Shown here: positions 18,545-26,307 of the stretch, piece by piece
Layout of the letters: every line of letters begins with the position of its first letter
Position numbering within the stretch: the first letter of the stretch is position 1
Origin: an uncultured Porphyromonadaceae bacterium
GTDB taxonomy: Bacteria > Bacteroidota > Bacteroidia > Bacteroidales > Muribaculaceae
DNA: 64,000 nt
Assembly (NCBI GenBank): GCA_900541835.1
Contig: UQLL01000009.1
Location: forward strand, 1 to 64,000
Direction of reading: 5' to 3'
Made by a program: the position numbers and the translations under genes
The notes under the pieces: model-generated
Seen by the model: the letters and a program-made list of their open reading frames with translations, nothing else
Told to the model about the DNA's origin: nothing
The model's database searches: none

Positions 18545-18589
18545 GGTAGGTTTAAGGCTCTCAGGTGTATTTACATAAGCGGGGATTGC

Positions 18590-18614
18590 GGATGCTCCAT
18601 GGTGCATCCCTACA
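18590..18614 (-). repeat. single REP-type hairpin of the GTAGGG family
   Basis: Read on the minus strand: TGTAGGGATGCACC, then a centre AT and GGAGCATCC. It lies in the 81-bp gap between tdk and the desulfidase-like gene. Confidence 0.7.
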
Positions 18615-18625
18615 GTCCGCGGAGG

Positions 18626-19252
18626 TCAGCTGTCGAGGGGGAGGGAAGTGCGCCGGGCACGCTCTATGCGCTTGTTGCGCCAGCAACGGCGGCAGACGGC
18701 CACGTAGCGCTCGTTGCCGCCGATCTCGACCTGCTGCCCCTCGGTGATGATGCCGCCGCGCGAGTCGGTGCGGGCATTGACGATGGTTTTGCGTCCGCAG
18801 TTGCAGGTGGACTTCACCTCGTCGATGGTGTCGGCTATCTCGAACAGGCGGCGGCTCCCCTCGAACAGGTGGGAGCGAAAGTCGGTGCGCAGGCCGTAGC
18901 AGACCACGCTCACGCCGGTGTCGTCGACCAGACGCGCCAGCTGGTCCACCTGCTCGGCGCTCAGGAACTGGGCTTCGTCGATGAGCACCCATTCTATCAT
19001 GGCCCCGTCGGCGCCCATGCGCTCCAGAACCAGCCGGTAGACGTCCGTAGCCGGGTAGATCCAGCTGCATTCGCGCTCGATGCCGATGCGCGACCGGATC
19101 ACGCTCCCGGACTCGCGAGTGTCGATGGCCGGCTTGAGGCACAGATACCCCAGGCCGCGCTCCTCGAAGTTGTACGCCGTGGTCAGCAGCATGGCGGTCT
19201 TGGCCGAGCCCATGGTGCCATAGCGAAAGTAGAGTTTGCCTATGCGGTTCAT
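18626..19252 (-). CDS. tdk: thymidine kinase
   Basis: This 208-residue type II thymidine kinase phosphorylates thymidine in nucleotide salvage. It shows the P-loop GTMGSAKT (residues 13-20), the Walker B-like VLIDEAQFLS near residue 90, and two Cys pairs for structural zinc (CNCGRKT and CRRC). The ATG at 19252 fits the family N-terminus. A well-formed promoter (TTG, 20 nt, TACCTTTG) ends only 5 nt before this ATG, so the mRNA may be leaderless. A REP hairpin lies immediately downstream. Confidence 0.93.
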   Translation of the reverse strand: MNRIGKLYFRYGTMGSAKTAMLLTTAYNFEERGLGYLCLKPAIDTRESGSVIRSRIGIERECSWIYPATDVYRLVLERMGADGAMIEWVLIDEAQFLSAEQVDQLARLVDDTGVSVVCYGLRTDFRSHLFEGSRRLFEIADTIDEVKSTCNCGRKTIVNARTDSRGGIITEGQQVEIGGNERYVAVCRRCWRNKRIERARRTSLPLDS

Positions 19253-19257
19253 TTCCG

Positions 19258-19288
19258 CAAAGGTAGTGATTTTTTCGCACACATGCAA
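19258..19288 (-). promoter_or_regulatory. promoter of tdk
   Basis: On the minus strand TTG at 19288-19286 is followed after 20 nt by TACCTTTG at 19265-19258. The tdk ATG begins 5 nt further on, leaving almost no 5' UTR. Confidence 0.7.
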
Positions 19289-19347
19289 GCCGGCGAATAT
19301 TTCCGGCCACCCATGCGTTAACATTATGAATGACGAGGAATGGCTAA

Positions 19348-19863
19348 ATGAAAAGACTGACATACCTGCTGCCGGCGCTGCTGCTGATGCTGTGCGCCTG
19401 CAAGCCCACCGAGAAGAACTACCGCGCCGCCTACGAAGCCGCGCAGGCAAAGAAGGCGGCCGAGCGCGAAGCCGACGCCGAGCTGGGCCTCCCCGAGCTC
19501 ACCAGCACCGAGGGGCCGCGCCGACAGCGTGTCGGGCTCGACACCGCGTACGTCTTCCGCGAGCCCCTCACGCTGCATGGCGACGCCCCCGCCAAGGGTG
19601 CCCCGGCGGCCTGCGTGGCCGTGGGGAAGTACAAGATGACGGCCAACGCCCAGAGCGACGCCGACGCCCTGAAAAAGGAGGGCTACGACGCCTTCCTGCT
19701 CGCCACGCCCCGCGGCGAGTTCTACACCTGCATCGGCTCGGCCCCCACGCTGTCAGAGGCCGTGAAGATGATGCGCGAGTTCATGCGCAAGCACCCCGGG
19801 AGGCCATACATCGGCCTGCCCGGCGAGCCGGTCATAGAGATTCCGACAGGCACAGGGCTCTGA
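19348..19863 (+). CDS. lipoprotein with SPOR-like C-terminal domain
   Basis: This 171-residue protein begins MKRLTYLLPALLLMLCAC, a signal peptide with a lipobox whose Cys18 would be lipidated. An Ala/Lys/Glu-rich helix follows. Residues 85-165 (AVGKYKMTANAQSDADALKK ... YTCIGSAPTLSEAVKMM) have the beta-alpha-beta pattern of SPOR domains, which bind denuded peptidoglycan glycan strands. The SPOR call rests on pattern only. The last 32 nt overlap the convergent gluQ gene. The start is 95 nt from tdk, transcribed divergently. Confidence 0.75.
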   Translation: MKRLTYLLPALLLMLCACKPTEKNYRAAYEAAQAKKAAEREADAELGLPELTSTEGPRRQRVGLDTAYVFREPLTLHGDAPAKGAPAACVAVGKYKMTANAQSDADALKKEGYDAFLLATPRGEFYTCIGSAPTLSEAVKMMREFMRKHPGRPYIGLPGEPVIEIPTGTGL

Positions 19864-20776
19864 CGGCCGGCATTTTCCGCCACGAAAACAGAGGCACGAG
19901 GTCGGGAACCGACATCGGTTCCGGCCTCGCGACCAGCCCTGCCATACAGGCCAGGATACCGAGGATTTCCCCGGGCGAACGGCGCTTGCGGAGCTCGGCC
20001 ATAGACAGCGTCGCGTCGCGCTTGCTCAGCCGCTGCCCGGCGGCGTTGACCAGCAGCGGCACGTGGCCGTATGCCGGCGCCTCGTCGCCCAGGAGACCGA
20101 ACAGGTATATCTGCTGGGCGGCGGAGGGGAGCAGGTCGCACCCGCGCACCACCTCGCTGACACGCATGGCGGCATCGTCGGCCACCACCGCCAGCTGGTA
20201 GGCGAAAGCGCCGTCGGCGCGGCGCACCACGAAGTCGCCGCATTCCCCCGCCAGGTCGAAACACTGTTCCCCGAAGAGCCTGTCACAAAAGCTGACACTC
20301 TCCTCTCCAACCCACACCCTCACGGCGTTGCCGGACGTCAGCTCCACCCGGCGGGGCATTCCGGCGGGACGGCACGTGCCGGCATACACCGGGCGGCCGT
20401 CGCTGGCATGCGGCGCCGAGGCCGCGAGCAGATCGGCACGACGGCACCCGCACGGATAGAGCAGCCCGCGCTCCGCCAGCCGCCCCAGGGCCTCCTCGTA
20501 CACGCCATCCCGGAGGCTCTGCGAGTAGGGCCCGAAAGGACCACGTCCGTCCACTCCCCCCTCGTCCCACTCCAGGCCGAGCCAGAGCAGGTCATCCTCG
20601 ATGAGCCTCGCATACTCGGCCCGCGACCGCTGCCGGTCCAGGTCCTCGTGGCGCAAGATCCACTTCCCACCCCTGCTCTTGACCGACAGGTAGCTGAGCA
20701 GGGCCGCCCAGACATTGCCCAGGTGCATCCGCCCGGTGGGCGACGGGGCGAATCGCCCCCTTGACAGGTCTTCCAT
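19832..20776 (-). CDS. gluQ: glutamyl-Q tRNA(Asp) synthetase
   Basis: This 314-residue protein is a truncated glutamyl-tRNA synthetase-like enzyme. Such enzymes attach glutamate to queuosine at position 34 of tRNA-Asp. FAPSPTGRMHLGNVWAALLS carries the HIGH-type motif as HLGN; RLSKRDATL is the KMSKS-type motif. It lacks the C-terminal anticodon-binding domain of GltX, as expected. Cys109 and Cys111 (YPCGC) plus a later Cys may form the zinc site. The start codon lies 4 nt after a TAATTTTG box. A substrate, tRNA-Asp(GTC), is encoded at 62961-63035. It overlaps the convergent lipoprotein gene by 32 nt. Confidence 0.9.
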   Translation of the reverse strand: MEDLSRGRFAPSPTGRMHLGNVWAALLSYLSVKSRGGKWILRHEDLDRQRSRAEYARLIEDDLLWLGLEWDEGGVDGRGPFGPYSQSLRDGVYEEALGRLAERGLLYPCGCRRADLLAASAPHASDGRPVYAGTCRPAGMPRRVELTSGNAVRVWVGEESVSFCDRLFGEQCFDLAGECGDFVVRRADGAFAYQLAVVADDAAMRVSEVVRGCDLLPSAAQQIYLFGLLGDEAPAYGHVPLLVNAAGQRLSKRDATLSMAELRKRRSPGEILGILACMAGLVARPEPMSVPDLVPLFSWRKMPAVRALCLSESL

Positions 20777-20780
20777 GCCG

Positions 20781-20788
20781 CAAAATTA
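20781..20788 (-). promoter_or_regulatory. -7 box of gluQ
   Basis: TAATTTTG on the minus strand, 4 nt before the gluQ ATG. No clear -33 element. It faces the rplU promoter across about 20 nt. Confidence 0.5.
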
Positions 20789-20808
20789 ATGATTTTCCGG
20801 CGAAATAC

Positions 20809-20839
20809 TTGCGCAGACGGAGAAAAAGCATTAACTTTG
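20809..20839 (+). promoter_or_regulatory. promoter of rplU-rpmA
   Basis: TTG at 20809-20811, 20-nt spacer, TAACTTTG at 20832-20839. The leader is about 85 nt, long enough for a structured ribosomal-protein leader, though I cannot identify a known one. Confidence 0.7.
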
Positions 20840-20928
20840 CAGCCGCAAAAGATATATACCGCCAAGGCAGCACAAGCGTCGCCACAACGGCGACCGCCCA
20901 ACGGTCAGAACAAAGCGCATAAACCAAA

Positions 20929-21249
20929 ATGTACGCTATCGTAGAAATCAAGGGACTGCAGTTCAAGGCCGAAGCCGGCAAGTACCTGTATGTCAACCAT
21001 CTCGGCGATGTGAAAGAGGGCGAAGCCGTGACCTTCGACAAGGTCCTCCTCATTGACGCCGACGGCGACGTGAAAGTCGGCGCACCTGCCGTGGAAGGTG
21101 CCAAGGTGAACGCAGAGGTCCTCGAACCCCTGGTAAAGGGCGACAAGGTGATCGTCTTCAAGAAGAAGCGCCGCAAGGGCTACCGCCGCAAGAACGGCCA
21201 CCGCCAGCAGTTCACCAAAGTGATGGTAAAAGAAATCGTTAACGCTTAA
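20929..21249 (+). CDS. rplU: 50S ribosomal protein L21
   Basis: This 106-residue protein is bL21, which binds 23S rRNA next to L20 in the large subunit. The start MYAIVEIKGLQFKAEAGKYL and the basic C-terminal block FKKKRRKGYRRKNGHRQQFT are family signatures. Length is normal. It is followed after 17 nt by rpmA, the standard bacterial pairing. Confidence 0.97.
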   Translation: MYAIVEIKGLQFKAEAGKYLYVNHLGDVKEGEAVTFDKVLLIDADGDVKVGAPAVEGAKVNAEVLEPLVKGDKVIVFKKKRRKGYRRKNGHRQQFTKVMVKEIVNA

Positions 21250-21266
21250 AACAGGCAAACTTAGAG

Positions 21267-21530
21267 ATGGCACATAAAAAAGGTGTCGGCAGTTCGAAGA
21301 ACGGCCGTGAATCAGAGAGCAAACGCCTCGGCGTTAAAATTTTCGGTGGCAGTAACTGCCGTGCCGGCAACATCATCAAGCGCCAGCGCGGCACCGCCCA
21401 TCACCCCGGCCTGAACGTGGGCATGGGCAAGGACCACACCCTCTACGCCCTCATCGACGGCGTGGTGGTATTCTCCACCGGCAAGGAGGGACGCAAGTTC
21501 ATCAACGTGCAGCCGCACGCCGAGGCTTAA
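21267..21530 (+). CDS. rpmA: 50S ribosomal protein L27
   Basis: This 87-residue protein is bL27, whose N-terminal tail reaches the peptidyl transferase centre. MAHKKGVGSSKNGRESESKR and the GGSNCRAGNIIKRQRGT block match the family. The N-terminus begins directly with the mature AHKKG form, without the cleavable extension of Firmicutes L27. It forms an operon with rplU and is followed by a hairpin. Confidence 0.97.
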   Translation: MAHKKGVGSSKNGRESESKRLGVKIFGGSNCRAGNIIKRQRGTAHHPGLNVGMGKDHTLYALIDGVVVFSTGKEGRKFINVQPHAEA

Positions 21531-21553
21531 GCGCCCCGCCCCACCCCCAAACG

Positions 21554-21589
21554 AGGCCGCACCCGATGCCAATTGTCGGTGTGCGGCCT
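21554..21589 (+). terminator. hairpin after rpmA
   Basis: AGGCCGCAC-CCGA pairs with TCGG-TGTGCGGCCT around a short loop, 23 nt after the rpmA stop. No strong U-tract follows, so termination is likely but not certain. Confidence 0.6.
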
Positions 21590-21651
21590 TGCTATCCCCT
21601 ACCTTTCCGGCGCAACGGCAATTTTGCGTCCGTGAGCACGTTAATGAATAG

Positions 21652-22821
21652 ATGAGAACCTCTCTCGCCAAGATACTGGCCGCGACGGCACCGGCAATGC
21701 TGCTGCCGCTGCTGTGCGCCTGCGGCAAGGACGACCCACAGCCGGAACCCCTGCAGGGCCCGGCGCGCCGCACCGTGCTCGTCTACGGTGCCGCATTCAA
21801 CTCCCTCAGCTCCGACCTCGGCAACGATATGGACGAGATGCGGCAGGGATTCCTCGACGCAGGAGCCGACGCCGACTCCTGCCGATGGCTCCTCTACCGC
21901 TGGGACTACACCTCCGACCTCCCCGGACTCTGGGAACTCCGCCGCGAGGGCAAAGCCGCCACCTGGGTGAAACTCAAGGAGTACGACAAGTCGCGGCTCA
22001 GCACCGACCCGGAGCGCATGGCACGGGTCATCGACGACGCCGCCCACCTGGCGCCCGCCCGCGACTACGGACTCATCCTATGGAGCCACGCCTCCGGCTG
22101 GATGCCCGCCCGCCATGCCGACAAATACTCCTTCGGAGACGACTCCAGCCTCGGCAGCGACCACGCCGGGCGATTCATGAACATCACCGACCTGGCGCAG
22201 GCCATCCCACGCGGCCGCTTCTCGTTCATCTGGGCCGACTGCTGCCACATGGGCGGCATCGAGGTGGCCTACGAGCTGCGCGGCCACTGCGACAGATACG
22301 TGGCCTATCCCACCGAAGTCATCTCCGACGGCATTCCCTACCAGCTCATGCTGCCGCAGCTGATGCGCCCCCAGACTGACATCGAGGAGGCAGCACGCAC
22401 CTTCTTCGGCTACTGGGACAAGCGCGGCGGCATCAGCCGCTCGGCCACCATCAGCGTGACGCGCACCGACCATCTGCCGGCACTCGCCGCCGCCTGCCGA
22501 GCCCTCATGCACGGCAAGCCCACGCCGCCGGCCACCGACGTGCAGGTCTACCATCGCCGCGCGACAGGACTCGGCCCCTACTACGACCTGCTCGACCTCT
22601 GCCGCGCCTATGCCGCCGGCAACGTCGCCGACCCAGCATACATGGCCGTGGCCGACGCCCTCTCCCAGACCGTGACGTACGCCGCCACCACCGACTACTT
22701 CCTGGAGCTGCGCATCGACCCCGCACGCTACTGCGGCCTCAGCTCAAACCTCTACTCCCCCACAGACAACACCGCCGGATTCTATCGGACCTACCAGTGG
22801 TATAAAGACGTACTCGAATGA
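21652..22821 (+). CDS. clostripain-family (C11) cysteine peptidase lipoprotein
   Basis: This 389-residue protein begins with a lipoprotein signal (PAMLLPLLCAC, lipidated Cys24). The catalytic region fits C11 peptidases: GLILWSHASGW gives the His (His146), and FIWADCCHMGGIEVAYEL gives the Cys, most likely Cys198 by alignment of DCCHMG with the clostripain DACLMG. Such peptidases cleave after Arg or Lys. It is probably exposed in the periplasm or on the outer membrane. Its stop overlaps the next start by 4 nt (ATGA), coupling it to the MscS gene. Confidence 0.85.
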   Translation: MRTSLAKILAATAPAMLLPLLCACGKDDPQPEPLQGPARRTVLVYGAAFNSLSSDLGNDMDEMRQGFLDAGADADSCRWLLYRWDYTSDLPGLWELRREGKAATWVKLKEYDKSRLSTDPERMARVIDDAAHLAPARDYGLILWSHASGWMPARHADKYSFGDDSSLGSDHAGRFMNITDLAQAIPRGRFSFIWADCCHMGGIEVAYELRGHCDRYVAYPTEVISDGIPYQLMLPQLMRPQTDIEEAARTFFGYWDKRGGISRSATISVTRTDHLPALAAACRALMHGKPTPPATDVQVYHRRATGLGPYYDLLDLCRAYAAGNVADPAYMAVADALSQTVTYAATTDYFLELRIDPARYCGLSSNLYSPTDNTAGFYRTYQWYKDVLE

Positions 22822-23948
22822 ACCAGCTGCTGACATTCATCCTGGCACAGACACCGACCAGCAACGAGAATCCCGCCGCGGACGTCCTCAAGAAAGAAGA
22901 AGAGTTCTTCGCCAGTTTCAAGGGCCTTTCCCTGGACCGCATCCTCGACAAACTCTGCAACACCCTGGTGGACTTCGGCTTCAAGCTGCTGGTGGCCATC
23001 GTGGTGTTCTACATCGGGCGGTTCATCATCCGCAAGCTCTACAGTTTCACGCGGCGCGTGATGGAGCGGCGCGGCACCGACCCGTCGCTGTGCACATTCC
23101 TGCTGTCTCTGCTCAAGATCACCCTATACTTCATCCTGGTGGTGACCGTCATCGGCATCCTGGGCCTGGAGACCAGCTCCTTCCTAGCCCTGTTCGCCTC
23201 GGCGGGCGTGGCCATCGGCATGGCCCTGAGCGGCACGCTGCAGAACTTCGCCGGCGGAGTCCTGATACTCCTGCTGAAGCCCTACCGCGTGGGCGACTTC
23301 ATCGAGGCGCAGGGATACACCGGCACCGTCAAGGCCATACAGATCTTCAACACCGTCATCAACACCCTCGACAACAAGGCCATCGTCATCCCCAACGGCG
23401 GACTGAGCACCGGCACCATCAACAACTACTCCATGGAGGACTACCGCCGCGTGGAGTGGACCGTGTCGCTGAGCTACGACACCGACTACGACCAGGCCAA
23501 GGCGGCCATACTCTCAATGCTCGCCGACGACCCGCGAGTGGTGCGGCAGTACATCGAGGATGACCGCATGGAGCGCCTGCAGGCCGTGCAAGTCGCCGAG
23601 CAGGAGCAGGCCCGGAACGAGGAGCAGCTCCTGGCCGACGAGGCCGCCGAGGTGAAGAAAGAAAGCTGGTGGCGCCGCCACATACGCCGGCACCGCCGCC
23701 TCGCCGCCAAAGTGCAGGAACGCATCGCACCTCCCGTGGAAGTGGAAAAGAAAGACTGCACCCCCTTCGTGGGACTGGGAGAGATGGCCGACTCCAGCAT
23801 CAACATCACCGTGCGCGCCTGGACACCCTCGGCCACCTACTGGCCCCTCTTCTTCGAAATGAACGAGCGCTTCTACAAGGAGCTGCCCAAACGGGGCTTC
23901 GCCTTCCCCTTCCCGCAGCTCGACGTGCATCTTAACCCGCAGAGCTAA
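22818..23948 (+). CDS. MscS-family mechanosensitive channel with C-terminal insertion
   Basis: This 376-residue inner-membrane protein has three membrane segments at about 50-72, 93-115 and 122-155. The pore helix AGVAIGMALSGTLQNFAGGV and the beta-domain KPYRVGDFIEAQGYTGTVKA are classic MscS. The C-terminal alpha/beta domain is interrupted at about 242-312 by a charged, helix-prone insertion (AEQEQARNEEQ ... RRHIRRHRRLAAKV) absent from short MscS proteins. The domain then resumes with INITVRAW. MscS opens under membrane tension during osmotic downshock. The start overlaps the clostripain-like gene. Confidence 0.92.
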   Translation: MNQLLTFILAQTPTSNENPAADVLKKEEEFFASFKGLSLDRILDKLCNTLVDFGFKLLVAIVVFYIGRFIIRKLYSFTRRVMERRGTDPSLCTFLLSLLKITLYFILVVTVIGILGLETSSFLALFASAGVAIGMALSGTLQNFAGGVLILLLKPYRVGDFIEAQGYTGTVKAIQIFNTVINTLDNKAIVIPNGGLSTGTINNYSMEDYRRVEWTVSLSYDTDYDQAKAAILSMLADDPRVVRQYIEDDRMERLQAVQVAEQEQARNEEQLLADEAAEVKKESWWRRHIRRHRRLAAKVQERIAPPVEVEKKDCTPFVGLGEMADSSINITVRAWTPSATYWPLFFEMNERFYKELPKRGFAFPFPQLDVHLNPQS

Positions 23949-23957
23949 CCCACTGTA

Positions 23958-24761
23958 ATGAATCCGACAACCATCTTCCTGATAGCCCTGAGCCTCTGCC
24001 TGGGGGGTAGCGTCAGCGGCCTGTCAGCGCAGACGCCTAAGCCGCACGTCGTTTTCCTCGGCGACAGCAATACCTGGAACGGCGGCGACGACGTCTCCAA
24101 GCCCCGTGCATGGAGCTACTGGCTGGCTAAGAATCTGCTACCGGCGTCGGCACGCAGCTACGCCCGCTCCGGCGCCACCTGGACCAACAATGCCGACACG
24201 CCCGTCGACACGGCCTACTATACCGAACTTCTCGACGACCGCAACGTGCTCTACCAGCAGGCCGCCCGCCTGATCGGGGCGCACAAGGCGGGCCAGCAGG
24301 CCACCCCCGGCCTCATATTCGTATGCGCCGGCACCAACGACGCCTGGTTCCGTGCCAAGCGCCCCGGTCTCTACTCCGAAACCGTGGAACAGGCATACGC
24401 CCGCCCCATGACGACGGCCACCAAACCCTCCGAGGCCACGTCGCTGGCCGCCTCCGCCCGCCTCACCCTCATGCTGCTGCGGGAGGCCTTCCCGCAGGCA
24501 AAGATTATCGTTGTCACCTCTCCATACTGCGTGCAGGCGCCCAAAGCCGAAATCGACAGGGTGGCAGAGACGCTGCAGCAGTGCGCCGCCCTCTCCGGCG
24601 TCTACTGCACCCGTACCGAACGCACCAGCGGCATCGACCCCGTCAAGGAGCAGACCAAGAAGGAACTCACCGTCGACGGAGTGCACACCTCCGAAAACGG
24701 CGCCTGGCAGCTCGCCAACTGTGTCTACAACTTCATGGCTTTTAATAATCTACTGAACTAA
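23958..24761 (+). CDS. SGNH/GDSL hydrolase, probable polysaccharide (de)acetylase
   Basis: This 267-residue protein has a signal peptide ending near residue 24 (GLSAQ). The SGNH blocks are visible: VVFLGDSNTW with the nucleophile Ser (about residue 36), FVCAGTNDAW with the Asn block, and DGVHTSENG with the Asp and His. It would act in the periplasm as an esterase or acetyl transferase. It is followed after 10 nt by an MBOAT gene and then a DHHW protein, so all three probably O-acetylate a surface polysaccharide. Whether this enzyme adds or removes acetyl groups cannot be told from sequence. Confidence 0.82.
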   Translation: MNPTTIFLIALSLCLGGSVSGLSAQTPKPHVVFLGDSNTWNGGDDVSKPRAWSYWLAKNLLPASARSYARSGATWTNNADTPVDTAYYTELLDDRNVLYQQAARLIGAHKAGQQATPGLIFVCAGTNDAWFRAKRPGLYSETVEQAYARPMTTATKPSEATSLAASARLTLMLLREAFPQAKIIVVTSPYCVQAPKAEIDRVAETLQQCAALSGVYCTRTERTSGIDPVKEQTKKELTVDGVHTSENGAWQLANCVYNFMAFNNLLN

Positions 24762-24771
24762 CTGCATAGGG

Positions 24772-26304
24772 ATGGTATTTTCCGATCTCTTCTTCCTGTT
24801 CGTCTTCATCCCGGCATTCGCCATCCTGTACCTGCTGGCGGGCTGGGTAGATAAGAAGCTGCTGTTCCGGCCCGACAAGCTCTGCTACGTGGCCGACGAC
24901 GAAGACTACGGCATCGAGGAGCAAGGCTCCTCACAAGCCGACGCACGGCGAGGCGACAGGCCCGGCTTCGCGGCCCGAAACTTCGCGCTGGTAATCTTCT
25001 CGCTCCTCTTCTACGCCTGGGGCGAGCCAGTCTACATCCTGCTCATGCTCTTCTGCGTTGTCGTCAACTACTTCGCGGGCCTGGGCATCGCCGCCTCCGA
25101 ACGCTACCGCAAGCTCGCGCTGACAGTGGGCCTGGCGCTCAACCTCTGCCTGCTCGGCACTTTCAAGTACCTGGGCTTCTTCGGAGAGATACTCGGCTCC
25201 CTCGGCCTGAACGTCAACGTGCCCAGGCTGGCGCTCCCCATCGGCATCAGCTTCTACATATTCCAGTCCATCTCCTACCTGGTGGACGTCTACCGGCGCG
25301 AGAGCCCGGCGCAACGCCACTTCATGGACCTGCTGCTGTACATCGCCATGTTCCCGCAGCTCATCGCCGGTCCCATCGTGCGCTACGGCACGGTGGCACA
25401 CGAACTCCACGACCGACACGTCTCTGCCGCCGACATGGCCGACGGAATATACCGCTTCCTGCTCGGCCTGGGCAAGAAGGTGATCCTGGCCAACATGCTC
25501 TCCGAGATCTCGACCATGTTCCTGGCCGACAGCATCAGCGAGCTCTCCGTGTGGGGCGCCTGGATAGGCATCATCGCCTTCACCCTGCAGATCTACTTCG
25601 ACTTCTCCGGCTACTCGGACATGGCCATCGGCCTGGGCCGCTGCATGGGCTTCCACTTCCCCGAGAACTTCTCGCACCCCTACTGCTGCACCACCATTAC
25701 CGACTTCTGGCGCCGCTGGCATATGTCGCTGGGCTCCTTCTTCCGCGACTACGCCTACATCCCCCTGGGCGGCAACCGCCGCCACCAGGCCCTCAACATC
25801 TTCACCGTCTGGTTCCTGACCGGAATGTGGCACGGCGCATCGTGGAACTTCATCATCTGGGGCCTCTACTTCGGCCTCATCCTCTCCATAGAGAAGGTGA
25901 CGCTCATCAAGTGGCAGAAGCACATCCCCGGCGTGCTGCTGCGCCTCTATGCCCTGTTCATAGTGGTAGTGGGCTGGGGCATCTTCTACTTCGACAACTT
26001 CGACCACATGAAGCTGTGGTTCTCCTCCGCCACAGGGCAGAAGAGCCTGGAGTTCGGCTTCCAGGAGCTGACGTCGCTGACCGACAACTTCTGGCTGTGG
26101 GTAGCTGCCATCCTCTTCTGCCTGCCGCTGCGAGCCTGGATCGAGCGCGGCGCCGAGAGGCTCAGCTGCCGCGTTGCCGGAACCGGCGGCGCCGCCGGAG
26201 TCATGTCCGTAGGACGCGCCGCCGTCAGCATCATCCTCCTCGCCCTGTGCGTCGCACTGCTCGTCGGCGCCACAAACAACGCATTCATCTACACACGGTT
26301 CTAA
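24772..26304 (+). CDS. MBOAT-family membrane O-acyltransferase (AlgI/DltB-like)
   Basis: This 510-residue polytopic membrane protein matches AlgI-type MBOAT enzymes. The N-terminus MVFSDLFFLFVFIPAFAIL is typical. So are LPIGISFYIFQSISYLVDVY near residue 160, ITDFWRRWHMSLGSFFRDYA near 305, and TGMWHGASWNFIIWGLYFG with the catalytic His near 350. It would move acetyl groups across the inner membrane for polysaccharide O-acetylation. An acidic loop near residue 45 (DDEDYGIEEQG) is an unusual insertion after the first TM. It lies between the SGNH and DHHW genes. Confidence 0.92.
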   Translation: MVFSDLFFLFVFIPAFAILYLLAGWVDKKLLFRPDKLCYVADDEDYGIEEQGSSQADARRGDRPGFAARNFALVIFSLLFYAWGEPVYILLMLFCVVVNYFAGLGIAASERYRKLALTVGLALNLCLLGTFKYLGFFGEILGSLGLNVNVPRLALPIGISFYIFQSISYLVDVYRRESPAQRHFMDLLLYIAMFPQLIAGPIVRYGTVAHELHDRHVSAADMADGIYRFLLGLGKKVILANMLSEISTMFLADSISELSVWGAWIGIIAFTLQIYFDFSGYSDMAIGLGRCMGFHFPENFSHPYCCTTITDFWRRWHMSLGSFFRDYAYIPLGGNRRHQALNIFTVWFLTGMWHGASWNFIIWGLYFGLILSIEKVTLIKWQKHIPGVLLRLYALFIVVVGWGIFYFDNFDHMKLWFSSATGQKSLEFGFQELTSLTDNFWLWVAAILFCLPLRAWIERGAERLSCRVAGTGGAAGVMSVGRAAVSIILLALCVALLVGATNNAFIYTRF

Positions 26305-26307
26305 GTC

